A stretch of 41,553 nucleotides of DNA from a bacterium (GCA_024635485.1 JAGXIV010000037.1:1-41553), one strand, 5' to 3'; counted from the stretch's first letter, positions 20,041-31,568 are shown. The notes: generated by a model not told the origin, from the sequence alone. Numbers and translations: made by a program.

Positions 20041-21012
20041 ATGTTCTCAAAATTTTCTCTTTCAAAAAATAACAAGAAGAAAAAAAGAAATTCTGTACCC
20101 CAAAAAAGTATGCGGAATTTTTTTTGAGCGAATGATGAAAAAAAATTTAAGAAAAGAAAAAAATCTCATTTCAAAAGATGACTCCTTGCTCTTGGGTATT
20201 ATTTTGGAAGACATAATTTCAAAATAATTGCCTGAGCTTGAATTGCTATTTGTATTTCTATTATTCTATTTCTTCTTATTTGACCGGTACTGCGTGTTGA
20301 AAATATTCTCGTAACAAGACAAGATACTATTATTAATATCAATCAAGCCTATTCAAGTCTTGAATATATACGTTGAAAAAATATTTTATTCCTCGATACC
20401 TCAGAGATAGTAGCTCGACTACAAAAATCACAAAATTCTATCAAAAATATTGCCTTTAATATAAAATTTCCGAAAACAATAGAAATTAGTCTTGGAGCCT
20501 ACAGCCCAGTATTTCAAATGGAAAAATCTCTTATTTTAAGTAATGGAACCCTCCTCTCAAAAGAAAATACTTCTGAATATGATATTCCTACAATTCGACT
20601 TGTTTCTGACGATATAGATGAAGATCTTACATTTTGAAAAAATCTGAATGTACAAGATATAAAAAAAATTGAGTTATTATTACAAGAGCTCCAAAAAAAC
20701 ATTTTAGGTATTTCAATTATTTCAATCCAATATTTTGTTTCTGAAAAAGAACTTATCTTAGCAAATGAGGATCAGACACTTTTTATATTTGATTTGGGCA
20801 CAGATATAGAAAGACAAATCGAACAACTTTCAATTTATCAAAAAGAAGGGAGAAATCTAGCAGAAAAAAAATACGTCTATATTGACGTTCGTATTCCTCA
20901 AAAACTGTATGTTTGCCCATTAGAAAATGAATACTCTTGTAGGCAAAATATTATAACTATTTATGATGAAGAAGTTTTTAATTCTCTGAATGTTCCCGCA
21001 GATGCTTCGTAA
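20041..21012 (+). CDS. ftsQ: FtsQ-like cell division protein with POTRA domain
   Basis: This 323-residue protein has a long basic cytoplasmic N-terminus (about 60 residues, very Lys/Arg-rich), one membrane segment at about residues 62-84 (IIAGAGIAICISIILFLLIG) and an extracytoplasmic part beginning LRVENILVTRQDTI, the first strand of a POTRA domain, with YIRGKNILFLDTSEI matching the FtsQ G-x-N-x-(L/F) segment. FtsQ (DivIB) links early and late divisome proteins. The C-terminal half is variable, as usual in the family. TGA codons fall in the membrane segment as Gly. Its 3' end overlaps the convergent ATPase gene by 35 bases. Confidence 0.82.
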
Positions 21013-21523
21013 CAATTACACAGAGTCATTTCCCTCTAATGTTTTCAAATTTTAAGCTATCTACGAGCTTAGAAATAATAAGAAATAAGCCTCTTCATCT
21101 AATAGAATGGTGTTCTCTAAAGTCTTTACTTGTATGTTGAATTCTTAATTCTTCCATTTGTTGGGCATTTTTAGATTTAGGTCCCGTTCCTCTATCGGTA
21201 ACAGCAATTTTTATATTAATTTCTCAAGACTCCTTCTTTTGAAGCAAAAATTCGAATAAATTCATATCTCAAAAAGCACTCCCATATTCAATCGCATTAT
21301 TATTCAACTCATCTACAATGAGCACAATCCTCGTTCTCCATTTTGGATGAACTCAATAATTTGTACATATTGTATCGGCTATTTCTCTCAAAAAAATAGC
21401 ATTTCTAAAATCAGACTTGTATTCTATCTCTAAATGAACTGAATGAGGACCACAAAAACCAAAAAGTATGTCTTTTTGGATGGCGTTTTCTCATAGAGTA
21501 TCAAGCAGGATCTTATTCATCAT
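20978..21523 (-). CDS. HATPase_c (RsbW-type) serine kinase-like protein
   Basis: This 181-residue protein has a GHKL ATPase domain: DELNNNAIEYGSA is the N-box, AVTDRGTGPKSKN is the G1-like D-x-G-x-G motif, and RGRGLFLIISKLVDSL is the G2-like segment. Small stand-alone GHKL proteins of this kind act as anti-sigma factors or switch kinases (RsbW/SpoIIAB class). No sigma-factor partner or anti-anti-sigma (STAS) gene is adjacent, so the target is unknown. Two consecutive ATG codons start it; the first is used. It overlaps the tail of ftsQ on the other strand. Confidence 0.85.
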
Positions 21524-21576
21524 ATTTCGATATGAGATATCAATAACATAATAGCATACTTAACTGGAGAAATCAA

Positions 21577-21607
21577 AAAAGGAGTATTTTTTAAAAATAC
21601 TCCTTTT
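21577..21607 (-). terminator. Intrinsic terminator of the HU gene
   Basis: AAAAGGAGTATTTTT pairs perfectly with AAAAATACTCCTTTT around a single base, giving a long hairpin with T-runs on both sides. It lies 15 bases after the HU stop on the minus strand. The effective loop will be several bases. Confidence 0.85.
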
Positions 21608-21622
21608 ATCTCAAAAAAACGA

Positions 21623-21895
21623 TTATCTAATAGATTCTTTGAAAGTTTTTCCAGCTCTGAAAACTGGAGATTTTCGAGGACCTATTTGCATAGATTCTTG
21701 AGTTCGTGGATTCACCCCTTTTCTAGCAGCTCTATGAGCAACTTTAAATGCACCAAAACCAGTAATATTAACTTCTTCACCAGATTTAAGTTCTGAAGTA
21801 ATAGTATCAATCATTGAGCTGAGAACTTTTGAAACAGCATCTTGAGAAAGACCAGCATCAGTAGCTACAGCTTTAATAAAATCTTGTTTTTTCAT
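21623..21895 (-). CDS. HU family DNA-binding protein
   Basis: This 90-residue protein is a full-length HU/IHF-type nucleoid protein: MKKQDFIKAVATDAGLSQ, the strand GEEVNITGFGAFKVAHRAARKG, NPRT (the DNA-intercalating proline arm with Pro at NPRT) and PVFRAGKTFKESI. It binds and bends DNA as a dimer. It has its own terminator and probably its own promoter in the AT-rich gap upstream to 22031. No TGA codon occurs within it, so it reads the same under both codes. Confidence 0.97.
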   Translation of the reverse strand: MKKQDFIKAVATDAGLSQDAVSKVLSSMIDTITSELKSGEEVNITGFGAFKVAHRAARKGVNPRTQESMQIGPRKSPVFRAGKTFKESIR

Positions 21896-22031
21896 AATAC
21901 AAAAGTAATTAATATAAAATAAACACGGGTAATTGTAGCACTATAAATAGCATTTTCAAGTTTTTTTTGTATTTTTCTGCTAATTTAAGGGAAACTTGCC
22001 AATTGAGTATATTTATTTTGGCTTAAAATAG

Positions 22032-22808
22032 CTAATTTCAAGAATATATAGAATACTCCAAAATACCGAGAAATTGTGTATTATCTAGCTTAGTTTCAAG
22101 GTTTTGAGTGTATTTTCAAAGCTTTGCTGACGATGTAATTATAGCTCTTGGCTTCGTAATATAGTCATCTCAAGAACTTAATATATAGTCTTTTGTAGTA
22201 TCAGTTGAGTTTTTAAGTTGTAAATAACTTCATGAATTCGATGAAATAAAATCCTGAACAGATTGAGAGGCAGAAAAACTAAAGTCAGGATTTCAAGATA
22301 TCTCCAATTCTTTTTTTCAAACAGCAGTGAATTTGTTTATAGCTCAAATTCCAGATAATCATGAATTATCTCAGATTATATTCCATCCTAAATCATTCGG
22401 AGCATCCAAAAGTAGCTGGGTAGCAGGAATAATTTCACCTGAGTCTCAGATAGAAAAAAGTGGAATTATATCATTTTGATAAGCTTCTATACTTCAGCTA
22501 AAGCTCTTCACTCTTGAATCAAAACTATAAGACATAATTGGATCTTTCGTTCATTCTCACAAGATCTTAGCGTCACTTAGTTCACCGTAATATCCATATC
22601 CATTTTCTTTTATTTTTAAGAGAGCCAGTTCAAGTCATCCTTCTGCTGCTGAATATGCCTTCATATAATCTTGATTTCCTTTTCCATTAAACATTTCTTG
22701 GATAGATAAATTAAGAGTTGTAGTTGTTAGGACTAGCAAAAAACCAATAGTAAGTACTGCAATAATAATTGAATATCCCTGATTATTTTGTATTTTCGTA
22801 GATTTCAT
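22032..22808 (-). CDS. PilX-like minor pilus protein
   Basis: This 258-residue protein begins with a short basic segment, NNQGYSIIIAVLTIGFLLVLTTT, a class III-like signal where Glu+5 is replaced by Ile, as often seen in PilX/GspK-type minor pilins. AYSAAEGGLELAL is the hallmark block of PilX (YSAAEAGLE). The rest is unrecognised. It is the last gene of the pilus assembly operon. The ATG is 4 bases after the upstream stop; a TTG 18 bases earlier is in frame but overlaps the upstream gene. Expected at the pilus tip complex. Confidence 0.8.
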
Positions 22809-22812
22809 AAGT

Positions 22813-23430
22813 TTATTGTGTTTCAATTAATTTTTGACTCACTGTGGTCTGAATATTTATTTCATTACGAATAATAATATCTGAACTCATTCATTGGTAT
22901 GCTGCAGGTCGAAGCGTAAGCTGTATAAAGAGTTTTGGCATATCCTTGTTAGTTATAATAAACTTCAAATTCTGAAAAGCAACGAAGCCATTAGTTAATG
23001 GATAATAATCTCAGGCAGGATCTTTTTTAATGATTCTACATATTTGATTTATTTCTTGGCATTGATTTTTGATATCACTACTTCTCTCCCACTTACCAGT
23101 AAGTTCATTTTCAAATCAGATAGTATAGACTGATCCTCATATACAAACTCCTGATTCTTGTTCTATTTCTTCTCAACTAGTGAGATAATCAGTACAAGAT
23201 TCTGCAAATCCAATCGTTCATTCAAGTCCATTTTTCCTAACTCATTCTGCGATATTTTCTAAAACATTTTTTGCATTTTCTTGCATAGTTCGATTCAGTT
23301 CTACTCTTGTTGACATTTGAGTTGCAAAAAGAAAAATAGAGACTACAGCGACTAAAATCATACTTAAAATCGTAATAGAAACGATGAGTTCTACCAGAGT
23401 AAATCAAATAATATTTTTTTTGTTTTTCAT
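22813..23430 (-). CDS. PilW-like type IV pseudopilin
   Basis: This 205-residue protein has NIIGFTLVELIVSITILSMILVAVVSIF, a class III signal with Gly/Phe cleavage and Glu+5, followed by the helix LNRTMQENAKNVLENIAEGVRKNG, which fits the PilW/GspJ minor-pilin pattern of a long amphipathic helix. Several cysteines (ESCTD, GVCIGG, NQCQEINQICR) may form disulfides. It lies 4 bases upstream of the PilX-like gene and is expected in the priming complex of the pilus. Confidence 0.8.
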
Positions 23431-23439
23431 TATTTTTTA

Positions 23440-24054
23440 TTAAATTCTTCTCCAATCAGCAACAACAGTATCTATATAAAATTCATGGTATCCTCGTTTA
23501 TACCAAATAACTTTAGACCGTACTTTATAGGCGTTATCTATACTCACTTTTGACACGTCAATGACTGGTTCAAGAAATAAGTATCTATAAAAAGGAGTCT
23601 TTACAGCATCTCAACTACAATCAGAGCTATACATTCCTTCACTATCCATACATAATTGATAATTCGTCATAGTGGCCAGCTTATCTTCTCATTCCTGAAA
23701 AGATGTTATCTCATGTACTGATATAGAAAAATTATCAGATACGTTAAAGTTATTTTCTAAGGTATAGTATTTCCCTGTTTCAAATAAGTTTGAACTCTCA
23801 TCGTAAGCAATATTTGGATTCATTTGATTCCAAACATTTAACTGAGTATAGTTCGTATCACGTATATTTTTAAAAAGCTCGATTTGTTCACGTGCGAGAT
23901 TAGAAGCGATTATCGCATTTTTAGAATAATCACTTGTATTAAGTGAAGATGCAAGAAGTGCATAGATAGAAACAAGTCAGAGTGAAAATATAAAAATACC
24001 CACCATAACCTCTATGATAGAAAATGCTTTATATGATGTATATTTTTTAACCAT
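23440..24054 (-). CDS. PilV/GspI-like type IV pseudopilin
   Basis: This 204-residue protein starts MVKKYTSYKAFSIIEVMVGIFIFSLGLVSIYAL, with AFSIIEV as the class III signal (Ala at -1, Glu+5) and the LG-x-x-x-x-ALLASSLN pattern of PilV/GspI minor pilins. The remainder is a beta-rich globular domain ending VIWYKRGYHEFYIDTVVADWRRI. Its start overlaps the FimT/GspH-like gene stop by 8 bases, showing translational coupling. It probably forms the tip complex with the other pseudopilins in this run. Confidence 0.82.
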
Positions 24055-24580
24055 TATTGCCAATTATATCAGAAATAAATGCATCCGTTCTATATCTAAT
24101 GGTACTTTGTAGTACTGGACTTTCGGATCACTGATATGAAATATTAATATCAATCGTACTTTCAGAAGTATAACTTCAACTTCACGTAATAGCATGAAAT
24201 TCGAATAAATATGGACTACTCTCTCAAGCAACTGAATCAATTTGTATTCCTTGAGGAAGCTTTTTAGTTTTATATTTATAAGCCTCTTTTAATGTATTTA
24301 TATCCATATTTTCTTCCAATGGGTATGCGTAGTATACAATATCTGTAGCTCCTGAAGAAAAATAGAGTCATATATTTAAATTCCCTGATCACGTATCAAG
24401 TCAATGCAAGGCAAAGTTACGAGCTTCTGTCATACTTTGAGTTACTTCTCGAGCTCACTGTCGTAAAAGTGTCTTTTTTTGATGATGAGCATATGGCATA
24501 TACGTCACAGTCATAATAATCATAAGTATAGTTATGACAACAAGAAGTTCTATGAGAGTAAAGGCTTTATTTTTTTGCAT
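24047..24580 (-). CDS. FimT/GspH-like type IV pseudopilin
   Basis: This 177-residue protein begins MQKNKAFTLIELLVVITILMIIMTVTYMPY, a classic class III signal with Ala/Phe cleavage and Glu+5. The next helix (LRQGAREVTQSMTEARNFAL) fits GspH/FimT, in which a Q-x-L-x-x-A-R-x-x-A pattern is common. A beta-rich C-terminal domain follows. It lies 9 bases after pilC and overlaps the PilV-like gene. Confidence 0.83.
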
Positions 24581-24589
24581 ATGAAAATA

Positions 24590-25666
24590 TTATCAAACAG
24601 TTTGCGTTACCTTAAGAATAGCTCCAAATATTGCAAAAGCAAACCAAAGAACAAATATTCCAGCAATCAAAATAGCAATTGGTTCAATCCACTTTGTAAG
24701 ACTGTCCAGTGAATAATTTACTTCTCTCGTATATTGATCAGTAAGTTTTTTACTCACCTTATCAAGTGATGCAGTTTTTTCTCAAACAGAAAGCATTTGA
24801 AGAAAATCAAGAGGAAAAAGTTCATGATTTGGGTCAACTTCAGCAAGTGAATCAACTATTTTTTGTCATCCAGAAACCTTTACAATAACTTCATTTATAT
24901 GTGCCTCATACACGAGATTATCAAGTGCTCTACCAGAAAGAGACAGCGATTTAACTACTGGAACCCCTGAAGCTATAAGACTTCATAAATTTGTTGAAAA
25001 TGATGCTAACATATAATTTTTGTATACCTTCCCAATGAGTGGAAGTGAGAGAAGAATATAATCTAGATTGGCTCTTCCTTTATCAGTATTTTTATATCCA
25101 TAAAAAAATACAAGAATACTAAGAATAAATAGTATTATATATCCCCAATTATAAATCACAAAATCTGAAGTAGCTATGAGTGCAATAGTAGCTACTGGAA
25201 GAGAAACTTCTGTAGTTTCAAATAGCTGACTTACCGAAGGAATAACATAGGCAAGGACGATAACAACAGCCAAAATCAAAAATAAGAATATAATGATTGG
25301 GTAAGTTAAAGCTCCTTTAATTTTTGATCGAAGATCATGACTTTTCCTAAGATTTTCCGCAAGATTTCAAAGTGAAATTGAAAGTTTTCAGGTTGTTTCT
25401 CATGATTCTATAATTGAAATTTCTCAAGCAGAAAAAATTTGTGGAATTTTTTTCATAGACTTACTAAAAGAATCACCAGAAGAAACAAAGGTTTGTAACT
25501 CCTGTATTTTTTCCTTAAAAAAAGTATTTTTTATTTTCGTTTGAACCGAATCTAATGTTTCAGAAATGGTTACTCCACCATCTAGCATAACAGAGAGATA
25601 CTCATAAAAATTGAACTTATCTACGAGTGAAACTTTTCTATGAAAAATATTTTGTAATTCAGTCAT
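24590..25666 (-). CDS. pilC: PilC/GspF family inner-membrane platform protein
   Basis: This 358-residue protein is the polytopic platform of type IV pili or type II secretion. It has two GspF repeats: the first around YEYLSVMLDGGVTISETLD and GEISIIESGETTGKLSISL, the second around ASFSTNLGSLIASGVPVVKSL and LPLDFLQMLSVGEKTASLD. Membrane segments lie at about residues 120-145, 160-185 and 325-350. It is somewhat shorter than typical PilC (about 400) because the N-terminal extension is missing. It interacts with the assembly ATPase PilB, which is not in this window. The stop is TAA preceded by TGA (Gly). Confidence 0.93.
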
Positions 25667-25669
25667 TTT

Positions 25670-26236
25670 TTATTTTTGGTAATAGAGGATTAACGGAATG
25701 CTGGCTTGAATATTTCCAGAACTTTCGTTCATATTGTATTCAAATGTGTCTATATAAAATCTATATTTTTCTCATTTAGAAGTAAGAAAACTAATAAAGT
25801 TCAGGAGTGTATCCTCAGAAGAAAACACAGCTGAAACTTGAACATTTCCTTCATTGAATCATATATCACTCATTCAGGCTTCAGAAATACTTAAATCCCT
25901 GATAACAAGTCTATCATTGGTGAGATTAATCTTTTGAGCATAAGAATAAATATATTCTACAATATCTTCATCATTAAAAGCTCCAGTAAATCATTGTATT
26001 TCATCAAGAGCTTCACTTCCGCTATCTTTCAGCTTAGTTTGTAAATCATTAAGCTTTTGAAGCGTTGCTTGCTTTTTTTGAAGTTCTGTTTGTTTTAACA
26101 ACTTAGTATCTGACTGTACCTGAATATCAGAGTAGATATTCTTTGTAAAAAATAACAATATAAAAAAACTCAGGAGTAGTAAAAGATACACTACGAAATT
26201 ATTTTTTTTATATGCTTTTGCTTCTGTATGTTTCAT
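25670..26236 (-). CDS. pilO: PilO-like pilus alignment protein
   Basis: This 188-residue protein has a short cytoplasmic N-terminus, one membrane segment (about residues 13-33, VVYLLLLLSFFILLFF), a coiled coil (about 40-75, rich in Lys/Gln/Leu) and a small ferredoxin-like C-terminal domain, the layout of PilO. Sequence identity within PilO is low and the call depends on layout and position between PilN and PilC. PilN and PilO form a periplasmic scaffold for pilus assembly. It is 3 bases upstream of pilC. Confidence 0.72.
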
Positions 26237-26260
26237 AATTACAGTAATTGAAATAAAATA

Positions 26261-26788
26261 TTATCGAAGAACAAACGTGGTTTCATATCAAATTCTATCA
26301 TATCCCTCAAAAGATTCTATCATATTAATATCAAAGAGTGCTTTTTCATCTTGAGGATATTCTCGGAGAAAACGAACAACTTTTTCAAATGCATAGCCAT
26401 TATCGGTCGTCTGGTTGGATAAAGATGTAGTAATCTCACCTCAAGTGTAGGCAAAACCTTTTGCTTCAACTCAATATTTAATAAAATTTTTCTTCAGATG
26501 AGAAACAAAAAGTGGTATTTGAGATTCTAGAGCCTTTGTATCTAATAATTTTTTATTTTGAGAATAAACATTGTATATTGTTACCAATGGATCAGATTGA
26601 ACTTCATCTATAGATTTTTCAATTCGTGAAATTTCAGATTCTAATTCAGATGTAGTACGTATCACATTGCTATTATAAAAATACAATCCCAGAGTTCCAA
26701 GAATAACTATAAGTAAAAATCCAAGTGCAAAATAAAAATTCATAGATTTTTTATTTTTGTAAAATGTAGTATCAACAATAGTTGGCAT
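26261..26788 (-). CDS. pilN: PilN-like pilus assembly protein
   Basis: This 175-residue protein has a cytoplasmic N-terminus of about 15 residues, one membrane segment (about 17-38, FYFALGFLLIVILGTLGLYF), a coiled coil (about 45-75) and a globular C-terminal domain, typical of PilN. The N-terminal segment that binds PilM (INLLP-type) is not obvious, and pilM is not in the window. The name rests on topology and order upstream of PilO. Confidence 0.68.
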
Positions 26789-26806
26789 AATAATATTATA
26801 ATAAAG

Positions 26807-27232
26807 TTAAGCTCAAAGGGCCCTATAAATAAAGAGAGTTAATGGCCACGCAAGCCATATTATCGCAATTCATATAACAACGTATATAATTGTTTGCTTT
26901 GATTTTTTCATTTTTTCTTCATCTCCATTTCAAATAAGAATTTGAAATCCAGCGTAGATGATATATATTATGGCAATCAGTGAAATGAAAGTCAGAAGAT
27001 ATAAAACAACGTCTTGCACATATTGTGACAAAGGTCTTTCGGTTTCTATCCCATCAATTTCACCTCGAATAATATTGGTTCACTGATCAAGACCACATTC
27101 TCATGGATTATCACAATAGCGAATAGCAGGAGAACCTCCGTCAATAAATTGATCAAAAAATCATGCATAGGTATTTCAAGCATACAAACTCAAGCTCAGG
27201 ATACATACAAGAATTGAAATTATTTGTTTCAT
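26807..27232 (-). CDS. VirB2/TrbC-like small membrane protein (T4SS pilin-like)
   Basis: This 141-residue protein has an N-terminal signal-like hydrophobic segment (residues 3-17), a loop with two cysteines (RYCDNPGECGLD), and two membrane segments joined by a short basic loop: VVLYLLTFISLIAIIYII, GNGDEEKMKKSKQ, then TIIYVVIGIAIIGLAWPL. That hairpin with GDEEK-x-KK-x-K in the loop is the pattern of T4SS pilin-like proteins common in Candidate Phyla Radiation genomes. It is 18 bases upstream of pilN, so it is co-transcribed with the type IV pilus genes although it belongs to a different pilin family. Confidence 0.78.
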
Positions 27233-27310
27233 AGATTCTTAGTTAAAATTTACATTTAATACATTATATATACTCTATCGTTTCAGACAATATACTTTTT
27301 AAAGCACAAC

Positions 27311-28339
27311 ATGGAAAATAAAAATATTGTATCTATTCTTCTTCTCTCAAGCTTCGCTGCTCTATTATTTTATATATCTGGATGGGTTGCTGTCCTAGAA
27401 TTTTTCTTATTTCTTGCATTGTATGCAGCTATTTTTTATGGAGCATGAAGCCTCATAAACTTTTTCAGAAAGACAACTCGAACAGATATTTGAGAATTTT
27501 TAGAAAAATTTTTCTTCCGACTCTCTCTTAGTCTTGCAATAACCCTATCTCTAGTAGTAACATTTGTATTCTATCATACTATTTTTTATCCTGCAACTCT
27601 TCCACTCTATACTCTCTCAAATTGAGAAAAAACCGTCCATTTTCAGACCATGAGTCATATAGCATCTCAGGCATTTTATTTACAAGTGCAATCAAACATA
27701 TATCAAGCGAAAAAAAATAACTGAGTATTATTTTTTGAATGAGTGAGACCTGGAAGTTCAGAAAATGAAGATAAATTTAATCAAGCTCTGTGAATAGATT
27801 TTGCACCTTGACTCTATGATAATCTCTCAGAGCTCTACTGAGTAGTAGCTCAAGATAATGATATGTTTCTCTGACTGGTGAATAATAAAGATTACAATAT
27901 TGATGTATCAATTGATGATATCATAGAAATTTATGAAGAAAAAAATAAGAATCAAACTCAAAATTCTTCACTCCTACAAAACAAAAATGTTGTAGATATC
28001 AACTGAGATGTTATTAAAGTACTCAGTGAACTAAATCCTCGAGAATTACAGCTCATTCGTTATTTTAATCAATCATTTTTAAACTTTATTTTAAAAAATG
28101 AAGGATTCCGAAACAAAATGTTAGAGTTAGCTTGAAACCCTGATATATTTAGCGTTATAGTAGAAGACAGAAACAAAGTACTCGCAAACGCTATTTTAGA
28201 AAGTGAAGAAAGTAATATTTTTGTTATTTACTGACTCATGCACTTTTCGGGAGTTCTAAAAATATTACAATCAAATGATCCAAATTGGAAAATAATAGAA
28301 ACAAAGAATTATAATGTTATTTCTGATCCTTGAATGTAA
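27311..28339 (+). CDS. TraB/GumN-like membrane protein
   Basis: This 342-residue protein has two or three N-terminal membrane segments (about residues 5-50 and 70-95), followed by a domain resembling the TraB/PrgY/GumN (Tiki-like) fold: VHFQTMSHIASQAFY, then LFFEGVRPGS (the glutamate strand), and near the C-terminus EDRNKVLANAILES and VIYGLMHFSGVLKIL, matching the DRN and G-x-x-H-x-x-G motifs. Tiki-type members are metalloproteases, but activity here is not shown. It is convergent with the PrsW gene and the stop codons overlap by 23 bases. Confidence 0.62.
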
Positions 28340-29279
28340 GACTGGAGAGAAAGAAATAGAGAGCAAATATATAAAAGATTATAAAGCCAATCTTATTATA
28401 GGTCAGTGAGATATCAAACAAGGCATGACTCATAAGTCATAAACTCGCAAATAATAAGAATAAAGCTATATTTTTCGTATTTAGAACAAATGGGATATGG
28501 ACCATATACCAAAAAGCACTGGCAAAAATCATCGAACTAAGTAAATGCAGAATGACAGAAAAAATACTTCTAAAAAAAATTAACTGGAGCAACTCTAAAG
28601 AGATTCCAGAATGTATGTAATATCCTCTTGCGTAAATGATATTTTCAAAAAATGAAAACCCTAAAGCAATACAAGCACATACTAAAATATATGATGTAAA
28701 ATTCTGAAAATTTTCTTTTCAAGCATAACTTAATGCTCCTATATATTTGGATCCTTCTTCTAAAAGTGAAACAATGATGTAATATCATATTATACTTCAA
28801 AGTCAGCTGTATATATACATTCAAAATGAAACTGAAACATTTGAATTACTATTTCAAAACATATTTTGAAAGAGATATATTGCACTTACACTTATAAAAA
28901 TAACACTTATAAGTGCAATCAAACTTCGTCATTGTCGTAATAAAAAAGATTTCTGATAATTCTGAAAATAGCTACTGCAAAGTATCTCAAATACTCACAA
29001 AAAAATATAGAAGATAAGAATATATAAACAAAGTTCGAGGAAATGAGTCAGTGAAAGTCAAGAAACCAAAGGTTCGAATATATTTCCTAAAAATAAGCTC
29101 ATAACACTTCCCTGATTCAAAATAAGAGGAAGACTCATAACTGCTCAAATACATATACCGATAAGAAAATGGAAACGACTTACTTTATTTTCAAAAAATG
29201 AAACAAAAATATACATCCAAAAAGCAATCGGGAGTAACAAAATTAAAGCGCTTCATATCACAAGGAGTATATCTCACAT
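28317..29279 (-). CDS. prsW: PrsW-family intramembrane metalloprotease
   Basis: This 320-residue, highly hydrophobic protein has about eight membrane segments. LLEEGSKYIGAL at about residue 170 is the EExxK motif of PrsW, followed by ALGFSFFENIIYA (FExxxY), HLLSSMIFAS and LMSHALFD with the metal-binding His residues. In Bacillus PrsW makes the first cut in the anti-sigma factor RsiW. Here it is the last gene of a cassette with an ECF sigma factor, a membrane anti-sigma-like protein and a secreted beta-propeller, so the same role is likely. The ATG is 8 bases after the propeller gene. Many TGA codons fall in membrane segments as Gly. Confidence 0.87.
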
Positions 29280-29287
29280 AAAAAGTA

Positions 29288-31543
29288 TTATTTAAAATCT
29301 ACTGTATATTTTTCATTCAGCTTGAAATCATAAACTCATAAAACACTATCAGAGATTCAGTAAACCTTATCTCAGATATAAAGAGCTCTTTTTATCTGGC
29401 TAGATTGAAACTGCCATTGTTTATCTCATATATATAGCCAAATAGTTGAATCTTTATAACAATAGTTTGGAACATACTGTTCAATAGTTGGACTACTACA
29501 AACAACTTCACCATTTAAGAGTTCTCGACATACTGGTTCAGAAGAAACAGCACTATACGCTGAACATTCTTTCTCCCTTGTTTGCTCAAGTTCCGATATA
29601 TTTATATGAGTATTTTTTCATAAAAGCTCTATTCATGTTTCGGCATTTATACCTAGAGCAAAAATCCCGTTATAATAATCCGTGAGTTCATAATTTTTGT
29701 TTCTCTCACTTAGACTCGCAGGAAGTAACAATATTTTTTTAGCTGCATTCCAGACAAACATTCGAGGATTAGCAAGTGCTTCACTATAACTTCCGTTTCC
29801 ACCAAGAGTTTGAGTATAGAGTTGCTCGACTATAATTCATTTATATTCTCATGAATCACATTTTTTTACCTGTTCAGGAGTAAGTCAAATATCTCAACAT
29901 TTTTTATCATAATTTATTTTATAGAGATCAACTTTAAGACCATTTGTTTGAGTACCACCCCACTGATTTTGTACAGTGTCATATCAAAGTCAGATAAGAT
30001 GAGTACTATCATAGGGATGAAGATACGTTGAATAACCAGGAATCTTGAGTTCTCATAACACTTTTGGGTTTCCTATATTAGAAATATCAATTGCAAAAAG
30101 TGGATCTATTTGTTCAAAAGTTACGAGAAAAAGTTTATCTCCTATAAAACGACTTGATTGAAAAGCTTCTCAAGGAGCGAGATTTTCAAGTGAAGAAACT
30201 TTTTTGAAATCTTGATTTAAGACAAAAAGAGAAGTTGATCTTTCTGGGAGCCAACTACTTGTAACAATTCTAAAGTTTCATTCATATTCGTCCATTGAAT
30301 ATTGGTTTAATGGAGATCAAGGAATAAGAGCTGAAGCCTTATATTTTATATCTCATAGGTTTAATGCAAATTTGTGAATAAGTGTATTTTGATTTCCTCC
30401 CCAAAAAAATGGTCTCATACACATTGCATTTACAGGACAAGAAAAATCGTTCACTGAGTACAGTGATTCAGTTAAATATAGATTTTCTAAACTCATATGG
30501 AGTTCACTATTATTTCAAGCAATAATGTGCGTTCCAACATTTTGTCATACATCTACTATATTGATGCTCGAAATAATATTATACCCAGGATTAAAAGTCG
30601 TATTTTTTAATGTTTCTTCATCAGGAAAACTATAAGAAATTTTATTACAATCAGCTATATCTCATCCACTGACATGAAAAGGAAGATTGTTATTTTTTAT
30701 AGAGAGATTTTGCTTTGATAAAGTATCTGTCAGTGTGATATCTATTTTTTGAGGTAGTAATTTCTCACTCTCAAGACTCATATCATCGATATTTTTTATA
30801 TCATAATATGGAAAATTTATAGAGTTTGTAGAAATTACATAGAGCATATCTCCAATTCTTCTAGATTCCTTATAATATCAGTCTGATCCATACAGCTTCA
30901 AAAGTTCTGGATTTTTTTTATCACTTGTATCAAAAATAATACTATAGTTCTTTGCATTTCTATTTACATAGTATCAAAATGAAGTGTAATTTGTAGTTGA
31001 GTAAGCAGACGCCACGATAACAAGTCTATTTTCTGATACATAGAGTACTGGAGTATAAAAAGACTTCGGAAGTTGTATCTTTTTTATAATCTCAGAATTA
31101 CGAGAAGTATCAGCTATAAATACAGCTTTCTCAGTTTCGTTATAATAATATATATATGTTCCATCTGTTTTTGCAATGTCTGCTTCATCAACTCATGTGA
31201 CTTGTGTGTTAGTTTGAGAAAAATCTCACACCATTCATCCATCATCCACAGCCTCCTTAGTCGGAGACGTCACTGCATCGCTTGCCTGCATTTCTAAAAT
31301 CTGTGGACCTCAAAGATATCCATAATTATTCTGAGGATTATTTTTTAGATAGCTCTTATAGTATTTTTCCATTTCTGTTTCAAAGGCATTACAACTATCA
31401 AAACTCTTCATAGTAATATCGCTTTGAAGTGGAGTTGTATTCTCTTTTGAAAGTGCATCTAAAACAGAAGTATCATCTACTGCAGCAAAAAGATTCAAGG
31501 GTAGAAGAAAAACTCATAGTAGAATTCAAGTAATTTTTTTCAT
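29288..31543 (-). CDS. Secreted beta-propeller domain protein (PF09826-type)
   Basis: This 751-residue protein has an N-terminal signal peptide (MKKITGILLGVFLLPLNLFA) and the hallmark of the secreted beta-propeller family, TQVTGVDEADIAKTDGTYIY at about residues 110-130. Later blades show RLVIVAS, GDMLYVIST, SRFIGDKLFLVTFEQIDPLFAIDIS and a C-terminal RALYIGDKVYGISDS. The usual length is 600-750, so it looks complete. It lies between the anti-sigma-like gene and prsW, 25 and 8 bases apart, so it may sense an extracellular signal for that pathway. The final 20 codons were traced through two TGA codons to the TAA at 29288. Confidence 0.88.
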
Positions 31544-31568
31544 AACATGTATATAAGATAATAAAATA

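Noticed and set aside
28317-28339. Overlap of TraB-like and PrsW genes as assembly error
   Set aside because: Both frames end with sensible C-termini and a 23-base convergent overlap is common in compact genomes.
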